Source: Brumimicrobium oceani (GTDB lineage: Bacteria > Bacteroidota > Bacteroidia > Flavobacteriales_D > Crocinitomicaceae). Taken from it: a stretch of DNA of 64,000 nt. The stretch is taken from the NCBI RefSeq assembly GCF_003143775.1, contig NZ_QFRJ01000003.1, positions 119,122 to 183,121 on the forward strand. The letters run 5' to 3'. The notes beneath the pieces are model-generated. The model saw only the letters and a program-made list of their open reading frames with translations. It had not been told where the DNA came from and made no database searches. A program made the position numbers and the translations under genes. This document shows, piece by piece, positions 8,373-18,537 of this stretch; position 1 is the stretch's first letter, and every line of letters begins with the position of its first letter.

Positions 8373-9884
8373 ATGATAGACGAAGCACTTTTTGAGCCCA
8401 AGACCCTTTACCCGTTCCAACAAAGAACTGTTAACCAAATAATTGAAGAATTAAAGGAGAATGGAACTGATTTTAATTTACTCTTCCAACTACCTACTGG
8501 AGGTGGTAAAACTGTGATTTTTTCTGAAATTACTAAAAACTACATCGAGACTTGGAAGAAAAAGGTGTTGATCCTTACCCACCGTATAGAGTTATCGGTA
8601 CAAACTGCCAAGCAACTTTCTGCAATTGGAGTAAGTAATAAAATTATTAATAGTGAAGTAAAAACACTAGATGATCAAGAAAACTACAATTGCTTTATTG
8701 CAATGGTAGAAACTTTAAATAATCGTTTACAGGATGATGAGAATTTTATTAAAGAAATAGGATTAGTAATCGTCGATGAGGCACACTACAATAGCTTTAG
8801 AAAAATTTTTCAATATTATTTACAAGCGAATATTTTAGGTGTTACCGCTACTCCTTTAAGCTCAAATAAAGCACTTCCTTTAAATGATCACTACGACAAG
8901 TTAAAGGTTGGAGAAAGTATCTCTTCATTAATTGAGGCAGGTTATTTGGCGAATGCTGAAACCTTCACTTACGACGTAAACCTTCATGGATTAAAAATTG
9001 GGTCCAATGGTGACTTTACCGTAAGCAGTTCTGAGCAAGTATATGGAAACTATTTCATGCAGGAAAAATTACTTTTTGCCTATGAAGAAGTTGCTGTAAA
9101 TACAAAAACCTTGATTTTTAATTCGGGGATTGAAACCAGCATCCGGGTTCAGGAGACTTTCCATAAACGAGGATATAAAATTCGTCACTTAGACAGTACT
9201 TTTTCAGATAAGGATAGAAAAGACATTTTAAGTTGGTTTAAAACGACTCCTAATGCCATTCTTACTTCTGTAGGAATTTTAACAACAGGTTTCGATGAGC
9301 CAACAGTAGAAACAATAATCTTAAATCGTGCTACGCGTTCCTTAACTTTGTATCATCAAATGATTGGGCGTGGTTCAAGAAAATTGCCGAACAAAGATAT
9401 TTTTAGATTAATTGATTTAGGAAATAATGTACGTCGTTTTGGATTATGGCAAGATTACATCAATTGGGATGATGCCTTTCAATTCCCTGATCGTTTCTTA
9501 GAAGCTCGATTATCTGAACAAGAAGACATCATGTTTGAGGCTGCTTACGCTCTTCCAAAGCACGTAAAAGAACGAGTAGACACTGAAATTTTGGATCAAT
9601 TCAAGATGAAGGAGGTTTATGAAGACTATATAGACCGTGGCGAAAAAGGGAAGTATGCCGTGGATGATTCCTTAGAAAATCATTACCAAGCGATTTTTAG
9701 TAAAGCGACAGATTTTTATGATGGCTTAGAAATACAAGAAGCACTTCAAGAGCATATAGAGCACCGTTTAAAACAATACACAAAATGTATTGCGAAAAGC
9801 ACTCGAAACTATTTCAAGTATTTGATGGAAACATACAACCGTCAATTGCGCCAAAAACTTCGTGCCACGCTTGAAGACGAATAA
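8373..9884 (+). CDS. DEAD/DEAH-box superfamily 2 helicase (ResIII-like)
   Basis: The 503-residue protein carries SF2 motifs in order: Walker A PTGGGKT (41-47), motif II DEAH (135-138), motif III TAT (158-160), and in the second RecA domain TTGFDEP and motif VI QMIGRGSRK (329-337). This is the ResIII/RAD25-like helicase group, which unwinds DNA or RNA using ATP. The last 130 residues are charged and helical with no domain I know. No nuclease, methylase or other defence gene is next to it, so I do not place it in a restriction system. It stands alone between its own promoter and the ABC-F gene. Confidence 0.85.
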   Translation: MIDEALFEPKTLYPFQQRTVNQIIEELKENGTDFNLLFQLPTGGGKTVIFSEITKNYIETWKKKVLILTHRIELSVQTAKQLSAIGVSNKIINSEVKTLDDQENYNCFIAMVETLNNRLQDDENFIKEIGLVIVDEAHYNSFRKIFQYYLQANILGVTATPLSSNKALPLNDHYDKLKVGESISSLIEAGYLANAETFTYDVNLHGLKIGSNGDFTVSSSEQVYGNYFMQEKLLFAYEEVAVNTKTLIFNSGIETSIRVQETFHKRGYKIRHLDSTFSDKDRKDILSWFKTTPNAILTSVGILTTGFDEPTVETIILNRATRSLTLYHQMIGRGSRKLPNKDIFRLIDLGNNVRRFGLWQDYINWDDAFQFPDRFLEARLSEQEDIMFEAAYALPKHVKERVDTEILDQFKMKEVYEDYIDRGEKGKYAVDDSLENHYQAIFSKATDFYDGLEIQEALQEHIEHRLKQYTKCIAKSTRNYFKYLMETYNRQLRQKLRATLEDE

Positions 9885-9954
9885 TATAAACATCCTTTCA
9901 ATACCATATATTTCAATTCTAAATCGCAAAGTAATGGATTGAACATATTTAGCG

Positions 9955-9962
9955 TACCTTTG
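9955..9962 (+). promoter_or_regulatory. -7 element for the ABC-F gene
   Basis: TACCTTTG lies 20 bases before the ATG at 9983. The nearest upstream TTG (9939-9941) is only 13 bases away, shorter than usual. Confidence 0.4.
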
Positions 9963-9976
9963 CACAAAATTTTTGA

Positions 9977-11605
<1,629 letters not shown>

Positions 11606-11783
11606 TTAGTGCTTGGTCGGAAACAGACGATTTTTACAAATTGTATAGATTTTGAGAATTATTTTATTTCTTTAGGAGATGTGCCACATAGAGCCTGCCG
11701 AAATGCCGCATCAGCCGACAAGAAAAAAGATGAAATAAATTCAAAAGATTCAATTTTAAATTTGCTGTGTTTCCGTCCAAGCA
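11606..11783. mobile_element. MITE-like element 1 with terminal inverted repeats
   Basis: The left end starts TTAGTGCTTGGTCGGAAACA on the base after the ABC-F stop codon. Inverted repeats TGCTTGGTCGGAAACA (11610-11625) and TGTTTCCGTCCAAGCA (11768-11783) match at 15 of 16 positions. The interior also folds (TTTATTTC... against ...GAAATAAA). It encodes no protein. A relative sits at 35196. I cannot identify a flanking target duplication with confidence. Confidence 0.5.
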
Positions 11784-11838
11784 AATAGTGAAAGAATCTT
11801 TTGTTCTTTCCAAATCAACTCATTCGTGTAATATGATA

Positions 11839-11874
11839 TTCAAAGGCTCCGACAAGTATGTTGGAGCCTTTGAA
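11839..11874. terminator. Strong hairpin before the LysE gene
   Basis: TTCAAAGGCTCC (11839-11850) pairs perfectly with GGAGCCTTTGAA (11863-11874) around a 12-base loop. There is no T run after it, so it may be a weak terminator, an attenuator or an mRNA-stabilising stem. Confidence 0.4.
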
Positions 11875-11901
11875 CTTTAAATTAGAAATTAATGGACTAA
11901 A

Positions 11902-12522
11902 ATGGGAATAGATAATTATTTTGCTTTTATTTTAACAGGCTTGTTTTTGGTTATGACCCCAGGAATGGACACTCTGTTGGTACTCAATAAATCCATTGTT
12001 CAAGGAAAGAAAGCGGGCATTTTTGCAACCTTGGGAATAAGCACTGGAATTCTATTTCACACCTTTTTAGGCGCTGTTGGGTTATCGATGCTCATCGCTA
12101 ACTCTCCAACTGCATTCAGTATCATTAAATATTTAGGTGCGGCATACATTATCTATTTAGGAATAATGAAGTTTCAGGAGCAGAAACAAGAAATAAAAAT
12201 AGGGAAAGAAATAAAGCCTAAATCACAAAATGATTTTTTAACAGGCCTTCTTACTAATATTCTAAACCCAAAAGTGGCCATCCTCTTTTTAGCACTATTC
12301 CCACAGTTTATCAATCCTGACCATTTAGACAGCCCTACACCCTTTATTTTATTGGGAACAACCATGACTGCAATAGCCACAACATGGTTTCTTTCATTGA
12401 GCTTTTTTTCAAACTATTTTGCTCAAAGATTTAAAAACTCCAACCATTCTAAACTTTCACTAAAGAAAATTAGCGGCGTTGTTTTTATTATCATGGGACT
12501 ATTAGTTGCGTTCTCGAATTAG
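11902..12522 (+). CDS. LysE/RhtB family amino-acid exporter
   Basis: The 206-residue membrane protein has five to six hydrophobic helices and the family start: FLVMTPGMDTLLVLNKSIVQGKKAG, where the TPG motif in helix 1 and the following GxxAG turn are typical, then KYLGAAYIIYLGI and GLLTNILNPKVAIL. The family exports basic or neutral amino acids and derivatives such as homoserine lactone; the substrate cannot be read from sequence. It converges on the NADH dehydrogenase gene with a six-base gap and no obvious terminator between them. Confidence 0.88.
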   Translation: MGIDNYFAFILTGLFLVMTPGMDTLLVLNKSIVQGKKAGIFATLGISTGILFHTFLGAVGLSMLIANSPTAFSIIKYLGAAYIIYLGIMKFQEQKQEIKIGKEIKPKSQNDFLTGLLTNILNPKVAILFLALFPQFINPDHLDSPTPFILLGTTMTAIATTWFLSLSFFSNYFAQRFKNSNHSKLSLKKISGVVFIIMGLLVAFSN

Positions 12523-12528
12523 GATGAA

Positions 12529-13839
12529 TTAATGCTTTTTATTTCTTCCCTTATATCTTCTCATAATTAAACGGTTTCCTTTATCATAGGTAAAGTAACT
12601 CCAAATCCAGTTGATTCCTACAAAAAGTTTATTCTTGAATCCACTGATAGACATGAGGTGAACAACAGACCATAAAATCCATGCGAAATAGCCACCAAAT
12701 TTAAATCGTCCAATATCTGCAACTGCTTTTCTTTTCCCTACAGTGGCCAAAGACCCCTTATCATTGTACTCAAACTTTTTTAAGCTTTCTCCTCCAATCT
12801 GACGTAAAAGGTTCTTAGCCAATAAATCTCCTTGTTGGATCGCTGTTTGAGCTACCATAGGATGTCCGTAAGGAAACTCTTCCGAAATCATTGCAGAAAT
12901 ATCTCCAATAGCATATACATTTGTGCAGCCTTTAACTTCCGAGTACTCATTCACTAATAAACGATTTCCTTTCGCAAAACACTCTTCATTTATTCCTTCA
13001 GGAATATTACCCTTCACTCCCGCTGTCCAAATTACACTTTTGGCAGTAAAACCCTCTCCATTAAATGTTTGGATTTTATGTCCATCATATGAGGTTACTC
13101 GGGTATCCAAGTGCACCTTTACGCCCATTTCCTTCAAATACCTTAAGGACATTTCCGAGGATTTTTCAGACATCCCCTTCAGTAACCGATCATTTGACTC
13201 TATCAAATAGATAGACATCATAGAAACATCTAAGTCAGGATAGTCCTTTGGTAAAATGTACTTTTTAAATTCCGCAATTGCACCCACTGTTTCCACTCCT
13301 GCCGGCCCACCACCAATAACAGCAAAATTGGTAAGCGCATCTCTCGTTTCATCATCTGTAGTGACAACAGCCTTTTCAAATCGTTGCAAAATTAAACTGC
13401 GTATATCGAGTGCCTCTTGAATTGTTTTCATTCCAAGGCTATTTTTTTGAACATCTTCCAAGCCAAAGAAATTTGTTGTGCTCCCAGTGGCCACCACGAG
13501 ATAATTGTAATGAACATGTCCAATATCCGTCAGTACTTGTCTATTTTCAGTATCAATTTTCATAACTTCTGCCATTCTAAAAAATACATTTTTGTAATTT
13601 TTAAACTGCTTTCTGAACGGAAAAGCAATACTGTCTGGCACAATTCCACTTGTAGCTACTTGGTAGAGCAAAGGTTGAAATTGGTGAAAGTTGTTCTTAT
13701 CAATCACAACCACCTGAAACGCCTTGTTTTTCAATTTTTTCACAAATGACAGTCCAGCAAAACCTCCTCCAATAACTACAATTCTGGGTAAACCATTCTC
13801 TGGTAAACGAATTGTATTGGTCACTTTCTTCCCTTCCAT
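12529..13839 (-). CDS. Type II NADH dehydrogenase (NDH-2), FAD-dependent
   Basis: The protein has two Rossmann dinucleotide motifs, VVIGGGFAGLS near the N-terminus for FAD and AVIGGGPAGVETVGA in the middle for NADH, then VYAIGDISA, and a C-terminal hydrophobic segment (FAWILWSVVHLMS) for membrane attachment. NDH-2 passes electrons from NADH to menaquinone without pumping protons, which fits menD in the same window. The open frame extends to an ATG at 13932, but the extra 31 residues are not family-like. I place the start at the ATG at 13839 (MEGKKVTNTIRLPEN), giving 436 residues. Confidence 0.85.
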   Translation of the reverse strand: MEGKKVTNTIRLPENGLPRIVVIGGGFAGLSFVKKLKNKAFQVVVIDKNNFHQFQPLLYQVATSGIVPDSIAFPFRKQFKNYKNVFFRMAEVMKIDTENRQVLTDIGHVHYNYLVVATGSTTNFFGLEDVQKNSLGMKTIQEALDIRSLILQRFEKAVVTTDDETRDALTNFAVIGGGPAGVETVGAIAEFKKYILPKDYPDLDVSMMSIYLIESNDRLLKGMSEKSSEMSLRYLKEMGVKVHLDTRVTSYDGHKIQTFNGEGFTAKSVIWTAGVKGNIPEGINEECFAKGNRLLVNEYSEVKGCTNVYAIGDISAMISEEFPYGHPMVAQTAIQQGDLLAKNLLRQIGGESLKKFEYNDKGSLATVGKRKAVADIGRFKFGGYFAWILWSVVHLMSISGFKNKLFVGINWIWSYFTYDKGNRLIMRRYKGRNKKH

Positions 13840-14321
13840 CTTAATGCTATTTATAAAAATTATACTGGAAATAAAATTACTCATTTCAACAACGGAATAC
13901 AATCGAATGGTGTTAAAATAGTATGAATTCAAAAGCTTGCAAACGATAACAAAAGTCCCCTGTCCCTTTTCAGAAATGAGATTGAGCTATAATTATGGTT
14001 CAATACAAAAGAAGCAATCCCTGTAATGCTGAAAAGTCTGTGAGCTTGCAGCAGGAAATAGTTGGTGAAATCAAGACTAAAGCAAACTACTGAGCCATAG
14101 TTTATAAATGAAATTTTGAAAGTTCCTAGACATCGATGATTTAGCGCTTGTCTTCGCAATAATACATTGACTGATAAAGAATCAGCTGGGCTTTATGCTT
14201 ACTTTCCATACTTCTTTCATGAAGGAATAAATAGTTTTCAACACAAAAAAATAAAGTTTTCAACAAAACATGTAACCATTGTTAGTAACTTGCGTATTGT
14301 TATTAATAAAACCTTTGAGCG
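13840..14321. other. Gap between divergent NDH-2 and glucosaminidase genes
   Basis: The gap should contain the promoters for both divergent genes, but I see no clear TTTG/TAnnTTTG pair. Minus-strand frames here (up to 76 codons) look like chance. The repeated phrase GTTTTCAACA at about 14233 and 14260 is the only pattern noted. Confidence 0.4.
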
Positions 14322-15308
14322 ATGACTAAACTTTTGGCACTTACCTCAGTACTTTTTTTCAGCTTTTTAGCATTTAGTAATGATTCCAAAATTTCATTAG
14401 AAAAATACATTGACACCTGGAAAGATGTTGCCATAAATCAAATGCTGACTCATGGAATACCTGCTAGCATCACCCTTTCTCAAGGAATTCTAGAAAGTGG
14501 GTTTGGAAACTCTGCACTTGCCGTACAGGCCAACAACCACTTTGGAATTAAGTGCCATGACTGGAAAGGAGAAACATTTTTAAAAGACGACGACAAGAAA
14601 AATGAGTGTTTCAGAAAATATGATGACGCGGCTCAATCTTATCAAGACCACAGCCTCTTCCTAACTACTCGTTCGCGTTACTCCTTCTTATTTGAATTAG
14701 ACATTACCGATTATAAATCTTGGGCAAAAGGATTGAAAGAAGCCGGATATGCGACGAATCCTCAGTACCCGAAAAGATTAATTGACATAATAGAACGTTA
14801 TGAGCTCCATCAATACGATGTGCTTGGTGCTAACGATTATTTAGCAGATAATCAGAGTCAAACCCAGTCAGAAGGAAATGAAACAGTAACTCCTAAAGAA
14901 ACCAAAGTTTCAAAAGGGAAAAAGACTATAAAAAACGGCATTTCTGCTCAAAAGTCGGAAAGCACTAAAAGAAAAGTATACACCAACTCAAATCGCACAA
15001 AATATGTAATTGCGGGGAAACATGACACCTTCTATTTAATAGCAAAAGAGTATGGGTTCAGCCTTCGTCAAATGAACCGTTGGAATGATTTCCCACCAAA
15101 CAAAGATGTGCTGTCCGAAGGAGATAAGGTTTACATTATGCGCAAGCGCAAAAGAATAGACAACGCAGAGGTAGAGCAAAAAATTGGGCAAATGAATAAT
15201 CTTTGGGAGCTTTCGCAAGATTTGGGCGTTCAACTAAAGTCATTGCTAGAATTCAATACCGAAAACAAACCTAACGTAGCCATGACCAAAGCATTTAGCA
15301 TTGAGTAA
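14322..15308 (+). CDS. Secreted glucosaminidase (peptidoglycan hydrolase) with LysM
   Basis: The 328-residue protein has a signal peptide (LLALTSVLFFSFLAFS), a FlgJ/LytG-type N-acetylglucosaminidase domain at about 25-165 with the catalytic Glu58 in SQGILESGFGNSALA and the motif NNHFGIKC, a Lys/Ser/Thr-rich linker (170-225), a LysM domain (227-273) for peptidoglycan binding, and a second LysM-like stretch (285-328). The second LysM ends abruptly at MTKAFSIE and lacks the usual final strand (GD.L.I); no simple frameshift restores it. The enzyme cleaves glycan strands in the cell wall. Confidence 0.87.
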   Translation: MTKLLALTSVLFFSFLAFSNDSKISLEKYIDTWKDVAINQMLTHGIPASITLSQGILESGFGNSALAVQANNHFGIKCHDWKGETFLKDDDKKNECFRKYDDAAQSYQDHSLFLTTRSRYSFLFELDITDYKSWAKGLKEAGYATNPQYPKRLIDIIERYELHQYDVLGANDYLADNQSQTQSEGNETVTPKETKVSKGKKTIKNGISAQKSESTKRKVYTNSNRTKYVIAGKHDTFYLIAKEYGFSLRQMNRWNDFPPNKDVLSEGDKVYIMRKRKRIDNAEVEQKIGQMNNLWELSQDLGVQLKSLLEFNTENKPNVAMTKAFSIE

Positions 15309-15483
15309 AGCATTGACTACAAACACGCTACAGATCTAGGTATTTCTCTTGATTTGAATCTTTGAATAGATTTATTAATCCCCAAAAGAAAGTCATTTTT
15401 ATTTTAAAAATAAGACCTAGTCTTCCTTTTTTTTATGGCCAGAATTCCTTAGATTCGTGAGGTAGACCAAAGCAGATTCCTTT

Positions 15484-17016
15484 ATGAAACCAAGTAATGA
15501 ATTATTTCATTTAGTAAAATCCCTCACAAAATCTGAGAAACGTTTTTTCAAACTTTCCTCATCAATTCAGGCTGGGGAAAAAAATTACTTTAAATTATTT
15601 GATTACATTGATAGTCAATCAGCTTATGACGAACAAAAATTAAAGGATCATTTTAAGAAAGAACGTTTTATAAAGCATCTTCCTTCTGAAAAAAATCACC
15701 TGTACAAGCTAGTTTTAAAAAGTCTTCGTCAATTCTATGGTGAGCAATCTGCCTCGAATATTCTAAAGCAAGAAATTAAGAATATTGAAATTCTTTATAA
15801 TAAGGCTTTGCATAAAGAGTCTATTAAATTTCTAAAACGTGCGAAAAAATTAGCGGTTGAACACGAAGAGTTTTACTTCTCTATCGAATTAATTTCATGG
15901 GAAAAAGTACTTACCGAAGAATCTTATGAATCTGGTGATTTTGACGTCGACCTTAACAACATCATTAAAGAAGAAAGTGAAATTATAGACAAGTTGCGAA
16001 ACTTAGCGGAATACCATATTTTGTATTCCAAAATTAACGCCTTGTTTAGGAGTGATGCCTTTACCAAAAACGAAGAGGAAAGAAGAATGGTGAATGAAAT
16101 TGAAAATCACCATTTAATAAAAGGTAAAAACACAGCGTTATCAAAACGCGCAGCTTCTATATGCTACTACATTCAAGGGCTTTGTGCGGCTACGAACAGA
16201 AATTTTGAACTAAGCTATAAGAAGTTTAATCGCGTGAGAACAATTCTTGATGCAAATCCAAAAATAAAGGTCGACCTTGGTCAACGCTATGTCCTGACTT
16301 TATTTCACTTAATGCAAAGCTACATCAATGGGAATGACTTTACGATGGCGCAAGAGATGATTGACCAAATTAAAGGATTAAAAGGAAAAAAGGGATTCAA
16401 CTCACTCCATCTGACAATACGCATAAACAACATCTTGTTAACTGATCAAATGAACCTATACAATTTCCAAGGTTACTTTGACAAATCACTTGCCGTTTTT
16501 GAGAATCAGTACCTTGAAAATGAGGAATTGATAGAAAGGTCTAGCAAGGAACAAAAAATTAAATTCTATTTCAGTGCTGCTTACACATTATTTGCAACCG
16601 CTGATTACAAAGGCGCGTTACAATTTCTAAACCTTATTCTAAACGACAACGAACAGCAGCTTCGTCAAGATATTTATAGCTTTGCCCGCATTTTAAATTT
16701 GTTACTTCATTTTGAATTGGCCAATTATGATTACTTAGAATATTCCTCAAATTCGGCTATGCGTCACCTTAACAAAACAAAGAGGGACCACCAAATTGAA
16801 AAGGTATTCATCAAACAGATTAAAAAGATAGCCAAAACAGTTACAGAAATTGAAACAATTCCAATTTATAAAAACACATTGAGTCAAATTGAATTGCTGT
16901 TAGAAAACGAGAATGAGAATGTGATTCTTGATTACATTAACATTGTTGCATGGTTAAAGTCAAAAATAAACAATCAATCCTTTTCAGAAGTTGTTCAGCA
17001 GGAATTTAAAACTTAA
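15484..17016 (+). CDS. Conserved helical protein of unknown function
   Basis: The 510-residue protein has no signal peptide and is almost entirely alpha-helical and rich in Lys, Glu, Leu and Phe. It begins MKPSNELFHLVKSLTKSEKRFFKL, which I recall from Bacteroidota hypothetical proteins of about 500 residues. Middle and C-terminal stretches (YFSAAYTLFATADYKGALQF and neighbours) look like TPR-type helix pairs, suggesting a protein-binding scaffold. There is no catalytic motif. Its last 11 bases overlap the end of the convergent outer-membrane protein gene. The 175 bases before it show no clear promoter. Confidence 0.7.
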   Translation: MKPSNELFHLVKSLTKSEKRFFKLSSSIQAGEKNYFKLFDYIDSQSAYDEQKLKDHFKKERFIKHLPSEKNHLYKLVLKSLRQFYGEQSASNILKQEIKNIEILYNKALHKESIKFLKRAKKLAVEHEEFYFSIELISWEKVLTEESYESGDFDVDLNNIIKEESEIIDKLRNLAEYHILYSKINALFRSDAFTKNEEERRMVNEIENHHLIKGKNTALSKRAASICYYIQGLCAATNRNFELSYKKFNRVRTILDANPKIKVDLGQRYVLTLFHLMQSYINGNDFTMAQEMIDQIKGLKGKKGFNSLHLTIRINNILLTDQMNLYNFQGYFDKSLAVFENQYLENEELIERSSKEQKIKFYFSAAYTLFATADYKGALQFLNLILNDNEQQLRQDIYSFARILNLLLHFELANYDYLEYSSNSAMRHLNKTKRDHQIEKVFIKQIKKIAKTVTEIETIPIYKNTLSQIELLLENENENVILDYINIVAWLKSKINNQSFSEVVQQEFKT

Positions 17017-18502
17017 GTCTACCACTCAATACAACACTATGCATATTCGTTTTAAAATCTGTCCTGTTCTCTATCCTTGAAGGATCAAAAGCATAGTATT
17101 CCTCTTGGACTTGAAACAATCGGTAGCTTAAGTCGATAGAAAGATACTTGTTGTCCCATCCTATTCCTCCGGAGTAGGTCATATTAGGACTTGTTATATC
17201 AATGAATTCTTTATCGTAAGGTTGCGGTAAGATAGCCACTCCACCTCTCAAATAAAAATCAGGATAGACCATATATTCCATTCCAATTCGTGTATTCACA
17301 ATTGTTCTGTAAAGTAACATCACCCCTTCATTTTCGTAATCAAAAGTATATGCGTTTCCATAAAAAGAATTATCACTAGAAGGCCTTATTCTTCCATTTG
17401 TCAAACGAGACATTTCTAAATCAACATTAATGGCACCTCGCATTCCAAAAACATAAGCAAAAGACCCCCTAAGTTTCATAGGTGTTTTAATTCTGTATCC
17501 AAATTGCCCTTCAGGCACATCTGTCGCCTGAATACTTTCATAACCATAATTGTGAGTAGCATTCATTGTGGCAGTCCACTCATCATTTAGATTAATAATT
17601 GTTGGTGATTCAAAAGCTAATCCAATTCGAAATTCTTCAGTAGGCAAGAATAGAACACCTAATTTTAGATTAAAACCCGTCCCTTCTGTCACCTGTTCAT
17701 AATCATATTCAAAAGACCTTAAAGACACACCAACTGTATCCAACACATTTTCACTATGGACATAGCTTTCGCTATAATTCACTCTTCTTATTCCTAAACT
17801 TGCTCCGTAATAAAACCTGTTCATATAATTCTCAGAGTAACCAATATGAAATTCACCAATTCCACCATCTGTTTGAATGGAACGTTCATGATACATATTC
17901 CCTGTAGGTGTTAGTTCTGGGTAATATTGGAAATTAGATTCATCATAATAGACAGCACCAACATCATAAGCCAGTCCAGTTGAAAAAGGTCTGTCAGTGA
18001 AAATATATTCTGGATCTATACCTAATCCATCATTTGCATAAACGTCCAATAAAGAATATAAATTTTGCCCCTCATATCTTCTAGAATTACTAAAATTCTT
18101 TAATCGAGTATATCCTATAGTAAACTGACTAAATTTCCTCCCCTTATTTTGCGCGCTTAAGTCCGTAGTAAAAACCGCACCCCCACTACTTATTGTAAAC
18201 TTGTTTTGTTGTGTTTCAGTCGCAGTTCCATTATACAACGCTTCATTTTGCAGAGAACTGTTATTTAAGCTAATCGAAAGATTGGAAGAAGAAAATCTTC
18301 CCATACTGGCAGGATTAATTTGTATCGCACTAAAATCAGCACCTAAAGCTCCAAAAGACCCTGCCATGGCTTCAAATCGTGCAGACCCAAAAACATCTGT
18401 ATTACTATACCTTAAAACATCGTTTTCATTTTGAGCAAATAAATTAGCACTTGTGAATGTAACAACAGCCAAAAAAAGCCCTATACTATTAATCTTTTTC
18501 AT
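17006..18502 (-). CDS. Outer membrane beta-barrel protein (OmpP1/FadL-like)
   Basis: The 498-residue protein has a signal peptide ending LFAQ, then a plug-like N-terminus (DVLRYSNTDVFGSARFEAMAGSFGALGADFSAIQINPASMG) typical of the FadL/TodX-like family, followed by many amphipathic strands with Tyr and Phe and a final aromatic-ending strand (VVLSGRLKF). These barrels import hydrophobic compounds; the ligand is unknown. It is cotranscribed with the upstream lipoprotein gene, 35 bases away. The last coding bases overlap the convergent unknown gene and there is no terminator in between. Confidence 0.8.
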   Translation of the reverse strand: MKKINSIGLFLAVVTFTSANLFAQNENDVLRYSNTDVFGSARFEAMAGSFGALGADFSAIQINPASMGRFSSSNLSISLNNSSLQNEALYNGTATETQQNKFTISSGGAVFTTDLSAQNKGRKFSQFTIGYTRLKNFSNSRRYEGQNLYSLLDVYANDGLGIDPEYIFTDRPFSTGLAYDVGAVYYDESNFQYYPELTPTGNMYHERSIQTDGGIGEFHIGYSENYMNRFYYGASLGIRRVNYSESYVHSENVLDTVGVSLRSFEYDYEQVTEGTGFNLKLGVLFLPTEEFRIGLAFESPTIINLNDEWTATMNATHNYGYESIQATDVPEGQFGYRIKTPMKLRGSFAYVFGMRGAINVDLEMSRLTNGRIRPSSDNSFYGNAYTFDYENEGVMLLYRTIVNTRIGMEYMVYPDFYLRGGVAILPQPYDKEFIDITSPNMTYSGGIGWDNKYLSIDLSYRLFQVQEEYYAFDPSRIENRTDFKTNMHSVVLSGRLKF

Positions 18503-18537
18503 AGTTAAATTATTATTATTTAATAAATGACTTATCC

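Noticed and set aside
8373-9884. Helicase as part of a restriction or defence system
   Set aside because: No nuclease, methylase or other defence gene lies next to it, and both neighbours are housekeeping genes.
12529-13932. NDH-2 start at 13932
   Set aside because: The 31 extra N-terminal residues before MEGKKVTN do not fit the family and would precede the FAD motif by an unusual distance.
13929-14159. 76-codon minus-strand frame between the divergent NDH-2 and glucosaminidase genes
   Set aside because: No family-like sequence, no promoter or ribosome-binding context, and its 3' end overlaps the NDH-2 upstream region; it looks like a chance frame.
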